From: a bacterium
GTDB taxonomy: Bacteria > Vulcanimicrobiota > JABDET01
Direction of reading: 5' to 3'
NCBI GenBank assembly: GCA_021800275.1
Contig: JAJYZB010000006.1
Span: forward strand, 62,001-126,000
Length of the DNA: 64,000 nucleotides
Below the pieces are notes generated by a model. That model was not told the DNA's origin and did not search any database. It worked only from the letters and a program-made list of their open reading frames with translations. Of this stretch, positions 26,083 through 33,985 are shown piece by piece. The position numbers were made by a program, and so were the translations under genes. The first letter of the stretch is position 1. Every line of letters starts with the position of its first letter.

Positions 26083-27864
26083 ATGATTGAATATGAGTTA
26101 AAGATTTCTAACCCCGGATCTCATCTGGTTGACATCGCGGTAGTTGTTCGGGATTTTCAAACCGATAAACTTGATCTTATTCTTCCTTCCTGGTCCCCCG
26201 GTTCTTATTTGATTCGAGATTATGCTAAAAGTGTTGTAAAAACAGAAGCTTGCGATGAAAAAGGCAGAGTTTTGGAGTGTCGAAAAATGGCTAAAAATAT
26301 ATGGCGGTTAGAAGGGCTGAAATCTAACTACTGCCGTTTTGTCTATCAGGTTTACTGTTATGAAATTGGGACAAGTTCCAGTTTAGTGGATGACCAACAT
26401 GCCAGCCTTCATGGGCCTTCTCTTTTTGTTTATCCTGTGGGAATGGAAGAGTCTCCGTGTCAGCTCTCTCTTAAATTTCCTTCGACTTGGACAGAGGTTT
26501 CAACAGGACTTGAGCCTGTTCCAGGTGCTGAGCAAATTTTTAAAACGGAGAGCTATCATCAATTGCTTGATTGTCCCATAGAGATTGGGAATCATCAGGT
26601 TTTGAATTTTGAGGTTCAAGGAGTTCCTCACAGTATTGCTCTTTATGGGAAAGGAAATGTGGATGTCGAGAAATTAAAAAAGGATGTCCAGTCCATCGTG
26701 CGACAGGAATTACTTGTGTTTGACCATATTCCTTACAAACATTACACCTTTATTATCCAACTGCTTTCCCGAAGAGGGGGAGGATTAGAGCATCAAAATT
26801 CCACGTTGATTCAGGTTAGTCGCTGGAAATTTTCTCCAGAGGAAGAGTATAGAAAAACACTTTCTCTGATTGCGCATGAGTTTTTCCATCTCTGGAATGT
26901 CAAAAGACTGGCTCCAAAACCACTGGTGCATTTCGATTATACAAAAGAAAATTATACGGATCTGCTGTGGGCTGCTGAAGGAATTACCAGTTATTATCAG
27001 GATTTGCTTCTTTTAAGATGCGGACTTTATACTCCTGCTCAGTATTTTGAAACCATTATGGATTTTTATAAAGAGTATTTGCAGAGTCCTGGCAGAGGAG
27101 TGCAGAGTCTCTGTGAATCCAGCTTTGATGCCTGGATAAAATTTTACAAGTTAAGACTTGAGGAATCTTTTCGAAATTTAACCATTTCTTATTACAATAA
27201 AGGGGCTCTCATTGGATTAGCTCTCGATTTGCTGCTCCGCCATTCAACTGGAAACCGAATAACTCTTGATCAGGCGCTTCGTGAGCTGTATCATCAGACT
27301 TATCTTAGCAGTTTTACGGGTTACACACTGCAAGACTTTAAAAATGTCTGTGAGAATCTATCAGGGAAGTCTTTTGAAGATTTCTTTGCGGATCATATAC
27401 AGGGTAGAAAAGAGCTTAATCTTGGAGAATACCTCAACCTGGCTGGATTGAAGTTGGTACCAAAAAATGATAAAACTTTAGGATCAGGATATCTCGGGGT
27501 TGAATTGAGGAAGAACGAAAATCAAGCTGTTATCACATCGGTTTCATGGAACACTCCCGCTTTTGCAGCAGGGATCTCTCCTGGAGATGAAATTGTGGCG
27601 TGGGACGGACATCGAGTGTTTGCGCATACCTTGCCTGAAAGGATAAAAGAGGCAAAACCAGGGAGTGAACATCATGTTAGCCTTTTTCGGGACGAGGAAT
27701 GGAGAGAGGTTAAAGTTTCAGTTGGAGAAAAGCCAGCAGAATGGAGGATCTGTAGAGTTGAGAATCCTGGTACAGAGGCTGTTGATCTTTTAAAATCCTG
27801 GATAGGAACAACTGAACTCAATGAAGAAAAGAAACATCCTGATACAGTTGCTGCCGTACAATGA
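26083..27864 (+). CDS. M61 family aminopeptidase with PDZ domain
   Basis: 593 residues. The N-terminal beta domain is followed by the thermolysin-like catalytic domain with zinc motif HEFFH (265-269) in the M61 signature HEFFHLWNVKRLAPK, and the third ligand in WAAEGITSYY. A PDZ domain (GYLGVELRK to ISPGDEIVAWDG) lies near residues 465-560. M61 enzymes are glycyl aminopeptidases. No signal peptide is seen, so a cytoplasmic location is likely, unlike the exported M16 pair. It overlaps a JAMM peptidase gene by 4 bases. Confidence 0.93.
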   Translation: MIEYELKISNPGSHLVDIAVVVRDFQTDKLDLILPSWSPGSYLIRDYAKSVVKTEACDEKGRVLECRKMAKNIWRLEGLKSNYCRFVYQVYCYEIGTSSSLVDDQHASLHGPSLFVYPVGMEESPCQLSLKFPSTWTEVSTGLEPVPGAEQIFKTESYHQLLDCPIEIGNHQVLNFEVQGVPHSIALYGKGNVDVEKLKKDVQSIVRQELLVFDHIPYKHYTFIIQLLSRRGGGLEHQNSTLIQVSRWKFSPEEEYRKTLSLIAHEFFHLWNVKRLAPKPLVHFDYTKENYTDLLWAAEGITSYYQDLLLLRCGLYTPAQYFETIMDFYKEYLQSPGRGVQSLCESSFDAWIKFYKLRLEESFRNLTISYYNKGALIGLALDLLLRHSTGNRITLDQALRELYHQTYLSSFTGYTLQDFKNVCENLSGKSFEDFFADHIQGRKELNLGEYLNLAGLKLVPKNDKTLGSGYLGVELRKNENQAVITSVSWNTPAFAAGISPGDEIVAWDGHRVFAHTLPERIKEAKPGSEHHVSLFRDEEWREVKVSVGEKPAEWRICRVENPGTEAVDLLKSWIGTTELNEEKKHPDTVAAVQ

Positions 27865-28409
27865 ATGTTTATATCCTTGAGAACGCTTTTTTTACGCTTT
27901 TAATGTCCTCCATAGAGGTCTATCCTAAAGAGTGTCTTGGACTGCTTGTCGGTTCAAAAGGACGAGAAAAGTTTGTGGTGAATCAAGCTGTGGTTTTCCA
28001 AACTGCAGAAAGAACAACCAATGAAGTTTTTTATCCCAGAAATAAGGTTTATAAAGAAATGGAGCGTTTTTTGAAGGAGTACATGCCTTATTTAAGCACC
28101 CTTGGGGATTTCCATTCCCATCCTTACCGTAAATTGGAAAGGGATGGCTACAGACCCAGTGATGGGGATATCGAGTTAATGGAATATGCAAACATTTATA
28201 TTATCGTTCAGATTCATAAAAAGAGAAAAAGGATGATCTGGAATTACAATCCTTCTGAAAAAACAATTTCTGGAACGATTGGAGATAATTTTATTAAAAT
28301 ATCAGCCTGGACCAGGAGCCGGGATAATGAAACTCGATCCGAACAGGCGAATATTATCTGCAGACCTGCAGTTGGGCTCCTTGGAATTCCAGAATGGCTT
28401 TCTTCTTAA
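27861..28409 (+). CDS. JAMM/MPN+ metalloprotease
   Basis: 182 residues with a complete JAMM site: E24 in YPKECLGLLVG, then H85-S86-H87-P88 and S100-x-x-D103 (RPSDGD). MPN+ enzymes cut isopeptide or C-terminal peptide bonds; bacterial versions act on ubiquitin-like proteins, cysteine-synthesis carriers or phage tail proteins. No ThiS/MoaD-like or E1-like gene lies in the window. Translational coupling to an M61 aminopeptidase suggests joint peptide processing. The C-terminal 45 residues are not typical of the domain. Confidence 0.88.
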   Translation: MNVYILENAFFTLLMSSIEVYPKECLGLLVGSKGREKFVVNQAVVFQTAERTTNEVFYPRNKVYKEMERFLKEYMPYLSTLGDFHSHPYRKLERDGYRPSDGDIELMEYANIYIIVQIHKKRKRMIWNYNPSEKTISGTIGDNFIKISAWTRSRDNETRSEQANIICRPAVGLLGIPEWLSS

Positions 28410-28414
28410 GCGAC

Positions 28415-28574
28415 TTATTCTGCAGCTTTAGCATCTGGATCCACAATCCAGTATTCTTTGACTCCATACTTCTCATAAATCGTTTTTTTAGTGATGGTAT
28501 CACGGTTTTTGTCTTTTGATGAAAGAATTTCAATAATTAAATCAGGAGCCCCCTGTACATTAGCTTCTGTTAAA
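28415..28574 (-). pseudogene. Decayed Uma2-family gene fragment
   Basis: Reads in frame on the minus strand as the C-terminal half of a Uma2 protein (GAPDLIIEILSSKDKNRD, then KKTIYEKYGVKEYWIVDPDA, stop). It is 93% identical over 144 bases (10 differences counted by eye) to the intact Uma2 gene at 31567-31710. Only three differences change an amino acid. The N-terminal half is missing because of a 388-base deletion joined at AAA. Confidence 0.85.
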
Positions 28575-28602
28575 TAAATTACAGCAGTGAAAAATGCTCT
28601 GA
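28572..28602. repeat. Copy of the Uma2 upstream region, fused to the remnant
   Basis: Bases 28572-28602 match 32096-32126, the region upstream of the intact Uma2 gene, with one difference. Together with the pseudogene this marks a direct duplication of about 0.57 kb that later lost its middle. Confidence 0.75.
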
Positions 28603-28641
28603 TTCACCGCAATCTATATAAAGCATGAAAAGGTGAAGCCG

Positions 28642-30450
28642 CTAGCGCGATGTAAAAGTTGGAACGACGTTGGGATTGTTTGGATTTCCACTGATGGTTG
28701 CTCCTGACATTTTTGGAGCTGTTATCGTGGGAATTTTTACGAATTGATTCAATAAATTGTAAACCTGGGGCATTTTTTTTGTCACCACACTTTCTGCTGA
28801 AACAGGTTTGTCAAGGGTTAATTTTCCCTGGATTTGCTTCAAGTTTCCTCTTAATTCGAGATTTCCATTTCCAAGGCTGATCCCTTTATAGATTAAGTTT
28901 AAGGCTCTTCCTTGAAATGAAAAATTAGGTGAATGGGTTAACCCTTGAATTTTGAGCGGACCGAGAAGTGTTCCTGTTAAGTTGGTTTTGCTGCTGCCTA
29001 GCAGGCGAAAAATTTCCTGGAAGGACTGCCCCTTGAATGTTCCATTCAATTGTATGGATTGGCTTTGAATATTTTCATTTCCATAGAGATTCAGAGGTGG
29101 GGAAAGAGAACTCAGGGTGAGCGGAGAAAAACTTGCCACAGGAGAATTCCATCTCATTTCTCCTGTTAAATTCGGCAGGGCTTTTTTCCCTAAAGTTCCG
29201 TTTGTGAAAGAAAATTGAATGCCCTGTGGGTGACTTCCAATCAGCAGCAGACTAACAAATAGATTTCCTGAAATCCCAGGAATTTCTTTTTGAAATGCGG
29301 GAACCTGTGAAACAGAGAGTGCGCTTTTTAGATGACCATTATATCCTGTTTTAGAAGGGGAGAACTCGGCATCAATTTTAGCGGTTCCAATTTTCTCCCC
29401 AGAAACTATTAAATTTCTGCCTGTTCCCGAAAAATTAAAAGAAAAACCTCCTGGTTTTCCCTTAAGAGCACATTCTCCATAGAGATTTCCGTCCACTGAC
29501 TGAACTTTCCCGTCGAAAAGTTGAAGCAGTTTTGAAATTTTTTCCCCGTTTAATTCTGAAACAAGATGTGCTCTTTTATCTGTCAAGTTTACTGTTCCAT
29601 GTATAAAAAGCGATTGATTTGAAACAGGAAAAAAGATTCTGCATTCTAAAAGATGAGGCCGCTGTTCAGTGATGGTGCCTTTAAGATCTTTGAGTTTTGT
29701 GTGGTTGAGGATAGTGGATGGAAACTGAAAAGAGAGGTTCGTCATCAAGGGATGCACTTTGACATAAAATTTTATGTTTCCTGTTACTTTTATGGGCAGA
29801 TTTGGAAAGGAACTCAAACTTAGATTTTTTGCGATTTCATTCAGAGAGACATTTGTAAGCGCGCCTTTTAATTTTATCGTTTTACTTCCTATCATGCCTG
29901 AAAGTCTGTATTTTCCCCCTTTTAAAATCTGAAACTGCAAATCAACCTCTGCTTCTCCGTTTGCAAGATTTAAATTTCCGAATACTCCTTGAACATGGAT
30001 CATTTTTCCATTAGAGAGACGATAAAACAAGGTTCCATTTGAAACAAATAGAGGAAGAACTTGGGCGCTGGAAGGGCTTTTCTTCAGTTTCTTTGAAATT
30101 TCGCTGAGTATTTTAGAATTCAAGTTAAAAATGGGAGAGTAAAGAGTTAAACTGTCAATTGAAGCTCGGCCGCTGAAAAGGATTTTTAAGAGATTGAACC
30201 CTGCCTGCAGTTCTTTAATTTTCAAAAAAACTTCCTTATTTTCGGAAATTTTCAGGTTTTTCAATTCTACTTTGCCATTCCATGAAAAATTTATTTTTTG
30301 TGCTTTTATTTGAAATCCAATCCTTTGAGAAACTTCACGCAAAACAACCTGGGGTTTAAGGATAGAATGAATTTTATAGGTGAGGACTGCAAGCAGTCCA
30401 AAAATCGCTATTAAAAAAAACAGGATAAGCGCGGTCTTTCTTTTACTCAT
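28642..30450 (-). CDS. AsmA/TamB-like protein with N-terminal anchor
   Basis: 602 residues. A single membrane span (about residues 6-26) is followed by a long, beta-rich chain with repeated patterns such as SGNLFVSLLL, GNLYGECALKG, GTLLGPLKIQG and GNLELRGNLKQIQGKL, the hallmark of AsmA-clan proteins. These span the periplasm and carry phospholipids between membranes or affect outer-membrane assembly. Placement in the clan is by pattern, not by a specific motif. It has no obvious Shine-Dalgarno (AAATTTAAATA before the ATG). It lies between the two Uma2 copies. Confidence 0.65.
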   Translation of the reverse strand: MSKRKTALILFFLIAIFGLLAVLTYKIHSILKPQVVLREVSQRIGFQIKAQKINFSWNGKVELKNLKISENKEVFLKIKELQAGFNLLKILFSGRASIDSLTLYSPIFNLNSKILSEISKKLKKSPSSAQVLPLFVSNGTLFYRLSNGKMIHVQGVFGNLNLANGEAEVDLQFQILKGGKYRLSGMIGSKTIKLKGALTNVSLNEIAKNLSLSSFPNLPIKVTGNIKFYVKVHPLMTNLSFQFPSTILNHTKLKDLKGTITEQRPHLLECRIFFPVSNQSLFIHGTVNLTDKRAHLVSELNGEKISKLLQLFDGKVQSVDGNLYGECALKGKPGGFSFNFSGTGRNLIVSGEKIGTAKIDAEFSPSKTGYNGHLKSALSVSQVPAFQKEIPGISGNLFVSLLLIGSHPQGIQFSFTNGTLGKKALPNLTGEMRWNSPVASFSPLTLSSLSPPLNLYGNENIQSQSIQLNGTFKGQSFQEIFRLLGSSKTNLTGTLLGPLKIQGLTHSPNFSFQGRALNLIYKGISLGNGNLELRGNLKQIQGKLTLDKPVSAESVVTKKMPQVYNLLNQFVKIPTITAPKMSGATISGNPNNPNVVPTFTSR

Positions 30451-30551
30451 TATTTAAATTTTATATATTATATTATGAATTACCTTTAAGGTGCTGCAGT
30501 CAGAAGCTACCCACAGAAATTTCGAAATGCTGTCTGGCAGGGAAAAACCCA

Positions 30552-30582
30552 AACCCCCTTGATGAAACTCGTCAAGGGGGTT
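30552..30582 (-). terminator. Terminator of the 11-residue-repeat gene
   Basis: An 11-bp perfect stem with a C5/G5 core and a 9-base loop begins 28 bases after the stop codon on the minus strand and is followed by TTGGGTTTTT. It is also a plausible plus-strand structure. Confidence 0.7.
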
Positions 30583-30609
30583 ATTTTGTGCAGATTTATT
30601 AAGGTCTGG

Positions 30610-31257
30610 TTAAGCGACTTGGGGCTGTCCAAACCCGCTCGGCAGAGCGCTTTGTATGATCTGTGTCATGACGCCAATCCCTCCCAATCCCCCATCGCAG
30701 GCATATTCGCCAATGTCAGCCGCATCTGTTGCAATAGCCCCACCATCACTCGCAAGCCCAGGGAGATCACCACTTAATCCATCTCCTACAGCGCTGAGCC
30801 AGTTCCCCGCAGAACTTAAAGCATCTCCTCCGTCACCGCCTATGGTCTCTCCAACACTGTCCATTCCCATTCCTACGATGCTTGCTCCATTTTCAATAGT
30901 ACCTCCCCATGTATCCACGGCATTTCCTGCTGTGTTCAGTCCGCTGCTCACGGCGTTTCCTGCTGTGTTCAGTCCGCTGCTCACGGTATTTCCTGCTGTG
31001 TTCAGTCCGCCGCTCAGTGCATTTCCTGCTGTGTTCAGTCCGCTGCTCACGGTATTTCCTGCTGTGTTCAGTCCGCCGCTCACGGCATTTCCTGCTGTGT
31101 TCAGTCCGCTGCTCACGGTATTTCCTGCTGTGTTCAGTCCGCCGCTCAGTGCATTTCCTGCTGTGTTCAGTCCGCTGCTCAGTGCATTTCCTGCTGTGTT
31201 CAATCCGCTGGAAATTGATGATCCGATATTATTTAATGTGCTTCCTACTCCACCCAT
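30610..31257 (-). CDS. Protein with nine tandem 11-residue repeats
   Basis: 215 residues, family not recognised. After MGGVGSTLNNIGSSI come nine perfect-length repeats (residues 16-114) of consensus S-S/G-G-L-N-T-A-G-N-A/T-L/V. A C-terminal half rich in Gly, Asp, Ala and Ser (GDGGDALSSAGNWLSAVGDG and on) follows, with one Cys. An 11-residue period suits amphipathic 11/3 helices as in synuclein or LEA-type proteins, or a stacked beta structure. There is no Sec signal. The start has AAGGAGGAG. Expression looks strong: excellent Shine-Dalgarno, an upstream inverted repeat and a good terminator. It resembles the Gly-rich protein at 14.3 kb in its MGG start. Confidence 0.75.
   Translation of the reverse strand: MGGVGSTLNNIGSSISSGLNTAGNALSSGLNTAGNALSGGLNTAGNTVSSGLNTAGNAVSGGLNTAGNTVSSGLNTAGNALSGGLNTAGNTVSSGLNTAGNAVSSGLNTAGNAVDTWGGTIENGASIVGMGMDSVGETIGGDGGDALSSAGNWLSAVGDGLSGDLPGLASDGGAIATDAADIGEYACDGGLGGIGVMTQIIQSALPSGFGQPQVA
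30916..31212 (-). repeat. Coding tandem array, 9 x 33 bp
   Basis: Nine 33-base units encode the 11-residue repeats. Units alternate SSG/SGG and AL/TV/AV so that a 66-base super-repeat is partly visible, showing duplication of pairs. Phase is kept throughout. This is not a CRISPR array because there are no unique spacers. Confidence 0.95.
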
Positions 31258-31346
31258 TGTTTTCTCCTCCTTAATTCTGCTTCAATTTTTGCTGAATTCT
31301 AACTTTAGGATACCATCCTGCGGACGAAGAATATATCATAAAATCA

Positions 31347-31371
31347 CTTAACACGTGAATAAAATGTTAAG
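31347..31371. promoter_or_regulatory. Inverted repeat upstream of the repeat-protein gene
   Basis: CTTAACA and TGTTAAG separated by 11 bases, 90-114 bases upstream of the start. It could be an operator. A similar TGTTAA-N7-TTAACA pair occurs at 61682-61700 upstream of another unknown gene. Confidence 0.3.
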
Positions 31372-31427
31372 GTTTTGTAAAAAAAATGTGAACTTACTGG
31401 AAAAGAAGTAAAAATGAGTTTAATGTC

Positions 31428-31991
31428 TTATTTCACAGCTTTAAAAATTTCTTCCAGCATCAGGGAAAAACCTGGCAGAAAAGCTGATTTTAGTATCTGA
31501 TTCCTGGTGTAGATTTCTCTCTTTTTGAAAACGTCCCCCTCCAAAATAAACACTGAAACCACTTCAGCATCCGGATCTACAACCCAGTACTCTTTGACTC
31601 CATACTTCTCATAAATCGCTTTTTTAGTGATGGTATCACGCTTTTTGTCTTTTGACGAAAGAATTTCAATAATTAAATCAGGAGCTCCCTGAACATTGGC
31701 TTCTGTTAAAAGTTCTTGTCTCTCCTTTGAAATGTAGAGAAGATCAGGCTGCACTATATTATGCGGCGACAGGACCACATCAAAAGGGGCATCGTAAACC
31801 TCTCCTAAATGATGTTTTTCCACCCATTGGCAGAGTCGAAATTCTATTTCTCTTGAGATTCTTTGATGTTTTCTGAAAGGGGAGGGAGACATTACAAGTT
31901 CTCCTTCCAGAATTTCTGCTCTGACCTCTTTTGGGAGTTGACAGTAGTCCTGATAAGTGTATTTCTTTTTTTCATAAATAAGAGCCATCAC
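31428..31991 (-). CDS. Uma2 family (DUF820) putative restriction-like nuclease
   Basis: 187 residues with the PD-(D/E)xK core of Uma2: EILEGELVMSPSP near the N terminus, VQPDLLYIS, and PDLIIEILS with D and E, then KYGVKEYWVVDPD. The family has spread widely in cyanobacteria and other phyla and has no settled function. The frame opens at GTG 31991 followed by ATG 31988, with AAGGAGATG upstream. A truncated relative lies 3 kb to the left in the same orientation. Confidence 0.9.
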   Translation of the reverse strand: MMALIYEKKKYTYQDYCQLPKEVRAEILEGELVMSPSPFRKHQRISREIEFRLCQWVEKHHLGEVYDAPFDVVLSPHNIVQPDLLYISKERQELLTEANVQGAPDLIIEILSSKDKKRDTITKKAIYEKYGVKEYWVVDPDAEVVSVFILEGDVFKKREIYTRNQILKSAFLPGFSLMLEEIFKAVK

Positions 31992-32010
31992 AATTCATCT
32001 CCTTTACACT

Positions 32011-32039
32011 TTAACAGGCGCTGGTCAAAAATCTGTCAA
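32011..32039 (-). promoter_or_regulatory. Putative promoter of the Uma2 gene
   Basis: Minus strand TTGACA (32034-32039), 17-base spacer, TGTTAA (32011-32016). The -35 is perfect and the -10 poor. A start 7 bases downstream would put the Shine-Dalgarno at the very 5' end of the message. Confidence 0.35.
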
Positions 32040-32043
32040 AAAA

Positions 32044-32072
32044 TTTCACTTTTATCACCTCTATCATATCAT
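32044..32072 (+). promoter_or_regulatory. Putative promoter of yebC-ruvCAB
   Basis: TTTCAC (32044-32049), 17-base spacer, TATCAT (32067-32072), about 120 bases upstream of the yebC ATG and divergent from the Uma2 promoter. Confidence 0.3.
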
Positions 32073-32194
32073 AAAAGAGAGGAAAACTCAATGACAAATA
32101 AATTACAGCAGTGAAAAATGCGCTGACAAAGATTCTGTTTCTGCGGAAAGAAAGATTTCCATCATGGATGAAGAAAAGAAAGGGGAGGTGTTTT

Positions 32195-32947
32195 ATGTCA
32201 GGTCATTCTAAATGGCACAATATTCGCGAAAAAAAATCTAAAGTGGATGCGGTTAAAGGGAAGGTTTTTACTAAAGTCGCTCGGGAGATTATCATGGCTT
32301 CCCGTCAAGGTGGACCTAATCCTGATGCCAACTTCAGGCTCAGGTTGGCGCTCCTGAAAGCGAAAGAAATCAATATGCCTAAAGATAACATTGAAAGGGC
32401 AATTCAAAAAGGGAGTGGTCAGGGATCTGATGAGGGATATGAAGAAATGCTTTATGAAGGATATGGTCCAGGGGGAGTGGCTGTTTTAATGGAGATTGCC
32501 ACTAATAATCGGAACCGGACCGCAGGGGATCTTCGTTCCATTTTCTCGAAACATGGGGGTAATTTAGGTGAATCAGGGTGTGTTGCCTGGATGTTCGAGA
32601 AAAAAGGAATTTTAGTTTTTGATTCTGAAACCACGAATGAAGATGAATTGTTCTCTGCAGCTCTTGAGGCAGGGGCGCTGGATTTGAAAAAAGAAGGGAA
32701 ATTTTTTGAAGTTTATACTCTGACTTCTGATTTTGAAAAAGTGAAAGCAGAACTAGAAACAAAAAAGTTTATCCCTTCAAGCTGCGAGATGACCATGGTT
32801 CCACAGTCCTCTATCAGTTTGAATCGTCAGGCTGCTGGACAGTTGATTAAACTTTTAAATGTCCTTGAGGAACATGAGGATGTTCAAAAAGTCCATGCAA
32901 ACTTCGAGATAGAAGATGCTCTTTTGGAAGAGCTTGTTTCTTCATGA
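32195..32947 (+). CDS. yebC: YebC/TACO1 family protein
   Basis: 250 residues beginning MSGHSKWHNIREKKSKVDA, the family hallmark, with KAKEINMPKDNIERAI and YEGYGPGGVA further on. YebC proteins are DNA-binding regulators in some bacteria and help ribosomes through proline-rich stretches in others. ATG 32195 is chosen over an open-frame start at 32111 because of AGGGGAGGTG and the conserved N terminus. It overlaps ruvC by 4 bases; yebC-ruvCAB is a common arrangement. Confidence 0.97.
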   Translation: MSGHSKWHNIREKKSKVDAVKGKVFTKVAREIIMASRQGGPNPDANFRLRLALLKAKEINMPKDNIERAIQKGSGQGSDEGYEEMLYEGYGPGGVAVLMEIATNNRNRTAGDLRSIFSKHGGNLGESGCVAWMFEKKGILVFDSETTNEDELFSAALEAGALDLKKEGKFFEVYTLTSDFEKVKAELETKKFIPSSCEMTMVPQSSISLNRQAAGQLIKLLNVLEEHEDVQKVHANFEIEDALLEELVSS

Positions 32948-33417
32948 CCAGGATTTTGGGAATTGATCCTGGAGTTGGACGAGTCGGATTTGGCATTATT
33001 GAAAAAGCATCAGAGTGTCTGGTGGTTGACTATGGAACGATCACGACTCCTAAAGTGGAACGCCAGGAAAGACTTTCCAAAATTCACTCAGAGATTTTAA
33101 ATCTGATTCAAACTCATAAGCCTGATTTGATGGCATTGGAAAAACTTTTTTTTAACAAAAATCTTAAAACAGCCATGTCTGTAGGAGAAGCGGTTGGAGT
33201 TATTCTTCTGGCCGCCCATCAAGAATCTCTCCCTATTTATGAGTACACTCCACTTCAGGTGAAAGAGGTTCTGGCAGGAAGCGGAAGGGCTAAAAAAAGC
33301 GAAATTAAAGGAATGCTGGAGCTTTTTTTTAATCAAAAAATAAAAGGGCATGATGATGCCTCAGATGCTCTGGCTGTTGCTTACTGTCATTTAAGTTTTG
33401 AGTCTCTAGGTTTGTGA
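32944..33417 (+). CDS. ruvC: Holliday junction endonuclease RuvC
   Basis: 157 residues with the RuvC catalytic acids: the Asp of ILGIDPG, the Glu of LMALEKLFF and the Asp pair in GHDDASDALAVA. It resolves Holliday junctions as a dimer with RuvAB. Coupled to yebC upstream; ruvA starts 1 base after its stop. Confidence 0.97.
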   Translation: MTRILGIDPGVGRVGFGIIEKASECLVVDYGTITTPKVERQERLSKIHSEILNLIQTHKPDLMALEKLFFNKNLKTAMSVGEAVGVILLAAHQESLPIYEYTPLQVKEVLAGSGRAKKSEIKGMLELFFNQKIKGHDDASDALAVAYCHLSFESLGL

Positions 33418-33418
33418 T

Positions 33419-33985
33419 ATGCTGGCAGGAATAAAAGGGAAAGTTATCTTTCATGAACCCGGTAAACTTCTGCTGGAAGTTGGACCTGTGATTTTTGAAA
33501 TTTTAGTTCCTTTATCTTTACATCCCTCTGTTAATTCGGAAATTAATCTTTTTACAGCGCTTTTTATTCGAGAAGAAAACGTTGTTCTTTTGGGGTTTGC
33601 TTCAGAGATTGAGAAAGTGTTTTTCTATCTAGTTCTAACTGTCCCAGGAGTTGGACCTAAACTTGCCCTTTCTATTGTTGGATTTATGCCTGTGCCCGAT
33701 CTAGCGGCTATGATTGAATCAGGCAGCTCCAAATCTCTGGAGAGGATTCCAGGAGTGGGCAAAAAATTAGCGCAGCGACTGATCGGTGATTTAAAGGGTA
33801 AAGTTTCAAAATTTGCGGCAGAGAGTCTTGGTGGACCGGAGTCTCAAGCCGTGGAAATTTTAGTGGATCTGGGGTTGGAACAGGGAAAGGCATGGGAAGC
33901 GGTTAAAAGCTTTCACTCAGAGCAGCATTCTGTGGATGAGCTGGTGAATTTGAGCTTAAAACGTCTTGGAGAAACTTCTAGATGA
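33419..33985 (+). CDS. ruvA: Holliday junction DNA helicase subunit RuvA
   Basis: 188 residues: an N-terminal OB domain (MLAGIKGKVI), two helix-hairpin-helix motifs (VPGVGPKLALSIV and IPGVGKKLAQRLI) and a C-terminal domain that contacts RuvB. Binds the junction and loads RuvB. Overlaps ruvB by 4 bases. Confidence 0.97.
   Translation: MLAGIKGKVIFHEPGKLLLEVGPVIFEILVPLSLHPSVNSEINLFTALFIREENVVLLGFASEIEKVFFYLVLTVPGVGPKLALSIVGFMPVPDLAAMIESGSSKSLERIPGVGKKLAQRLIGDLKGKVSKFAAESLGGPESQAVEILVDLGLEQGKAWEAVKSFHSEQHSVDELVNLSLKRLGETSR

Noticed and set aside
30916-31212. Regular 33-base repeats that could suggest CRISPR
   Set aside because: No spacers; units are contiguous and encode an in-phase 11-residue repeat.
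30656-31351. 231-residue plus-strand open frame across the repeat gene
   Set aside because: Antisense shadow of the 33-base coding repeat; no ribosome site, low complexity (FPAVFSPLL repeated), and the minus-strand gene has an excellent one.
28415-32127. Uma2 copies as ends of a transposon
   Set aside because: Direct not inverted, no transposase, no target duplications; plain duplication explains them better.
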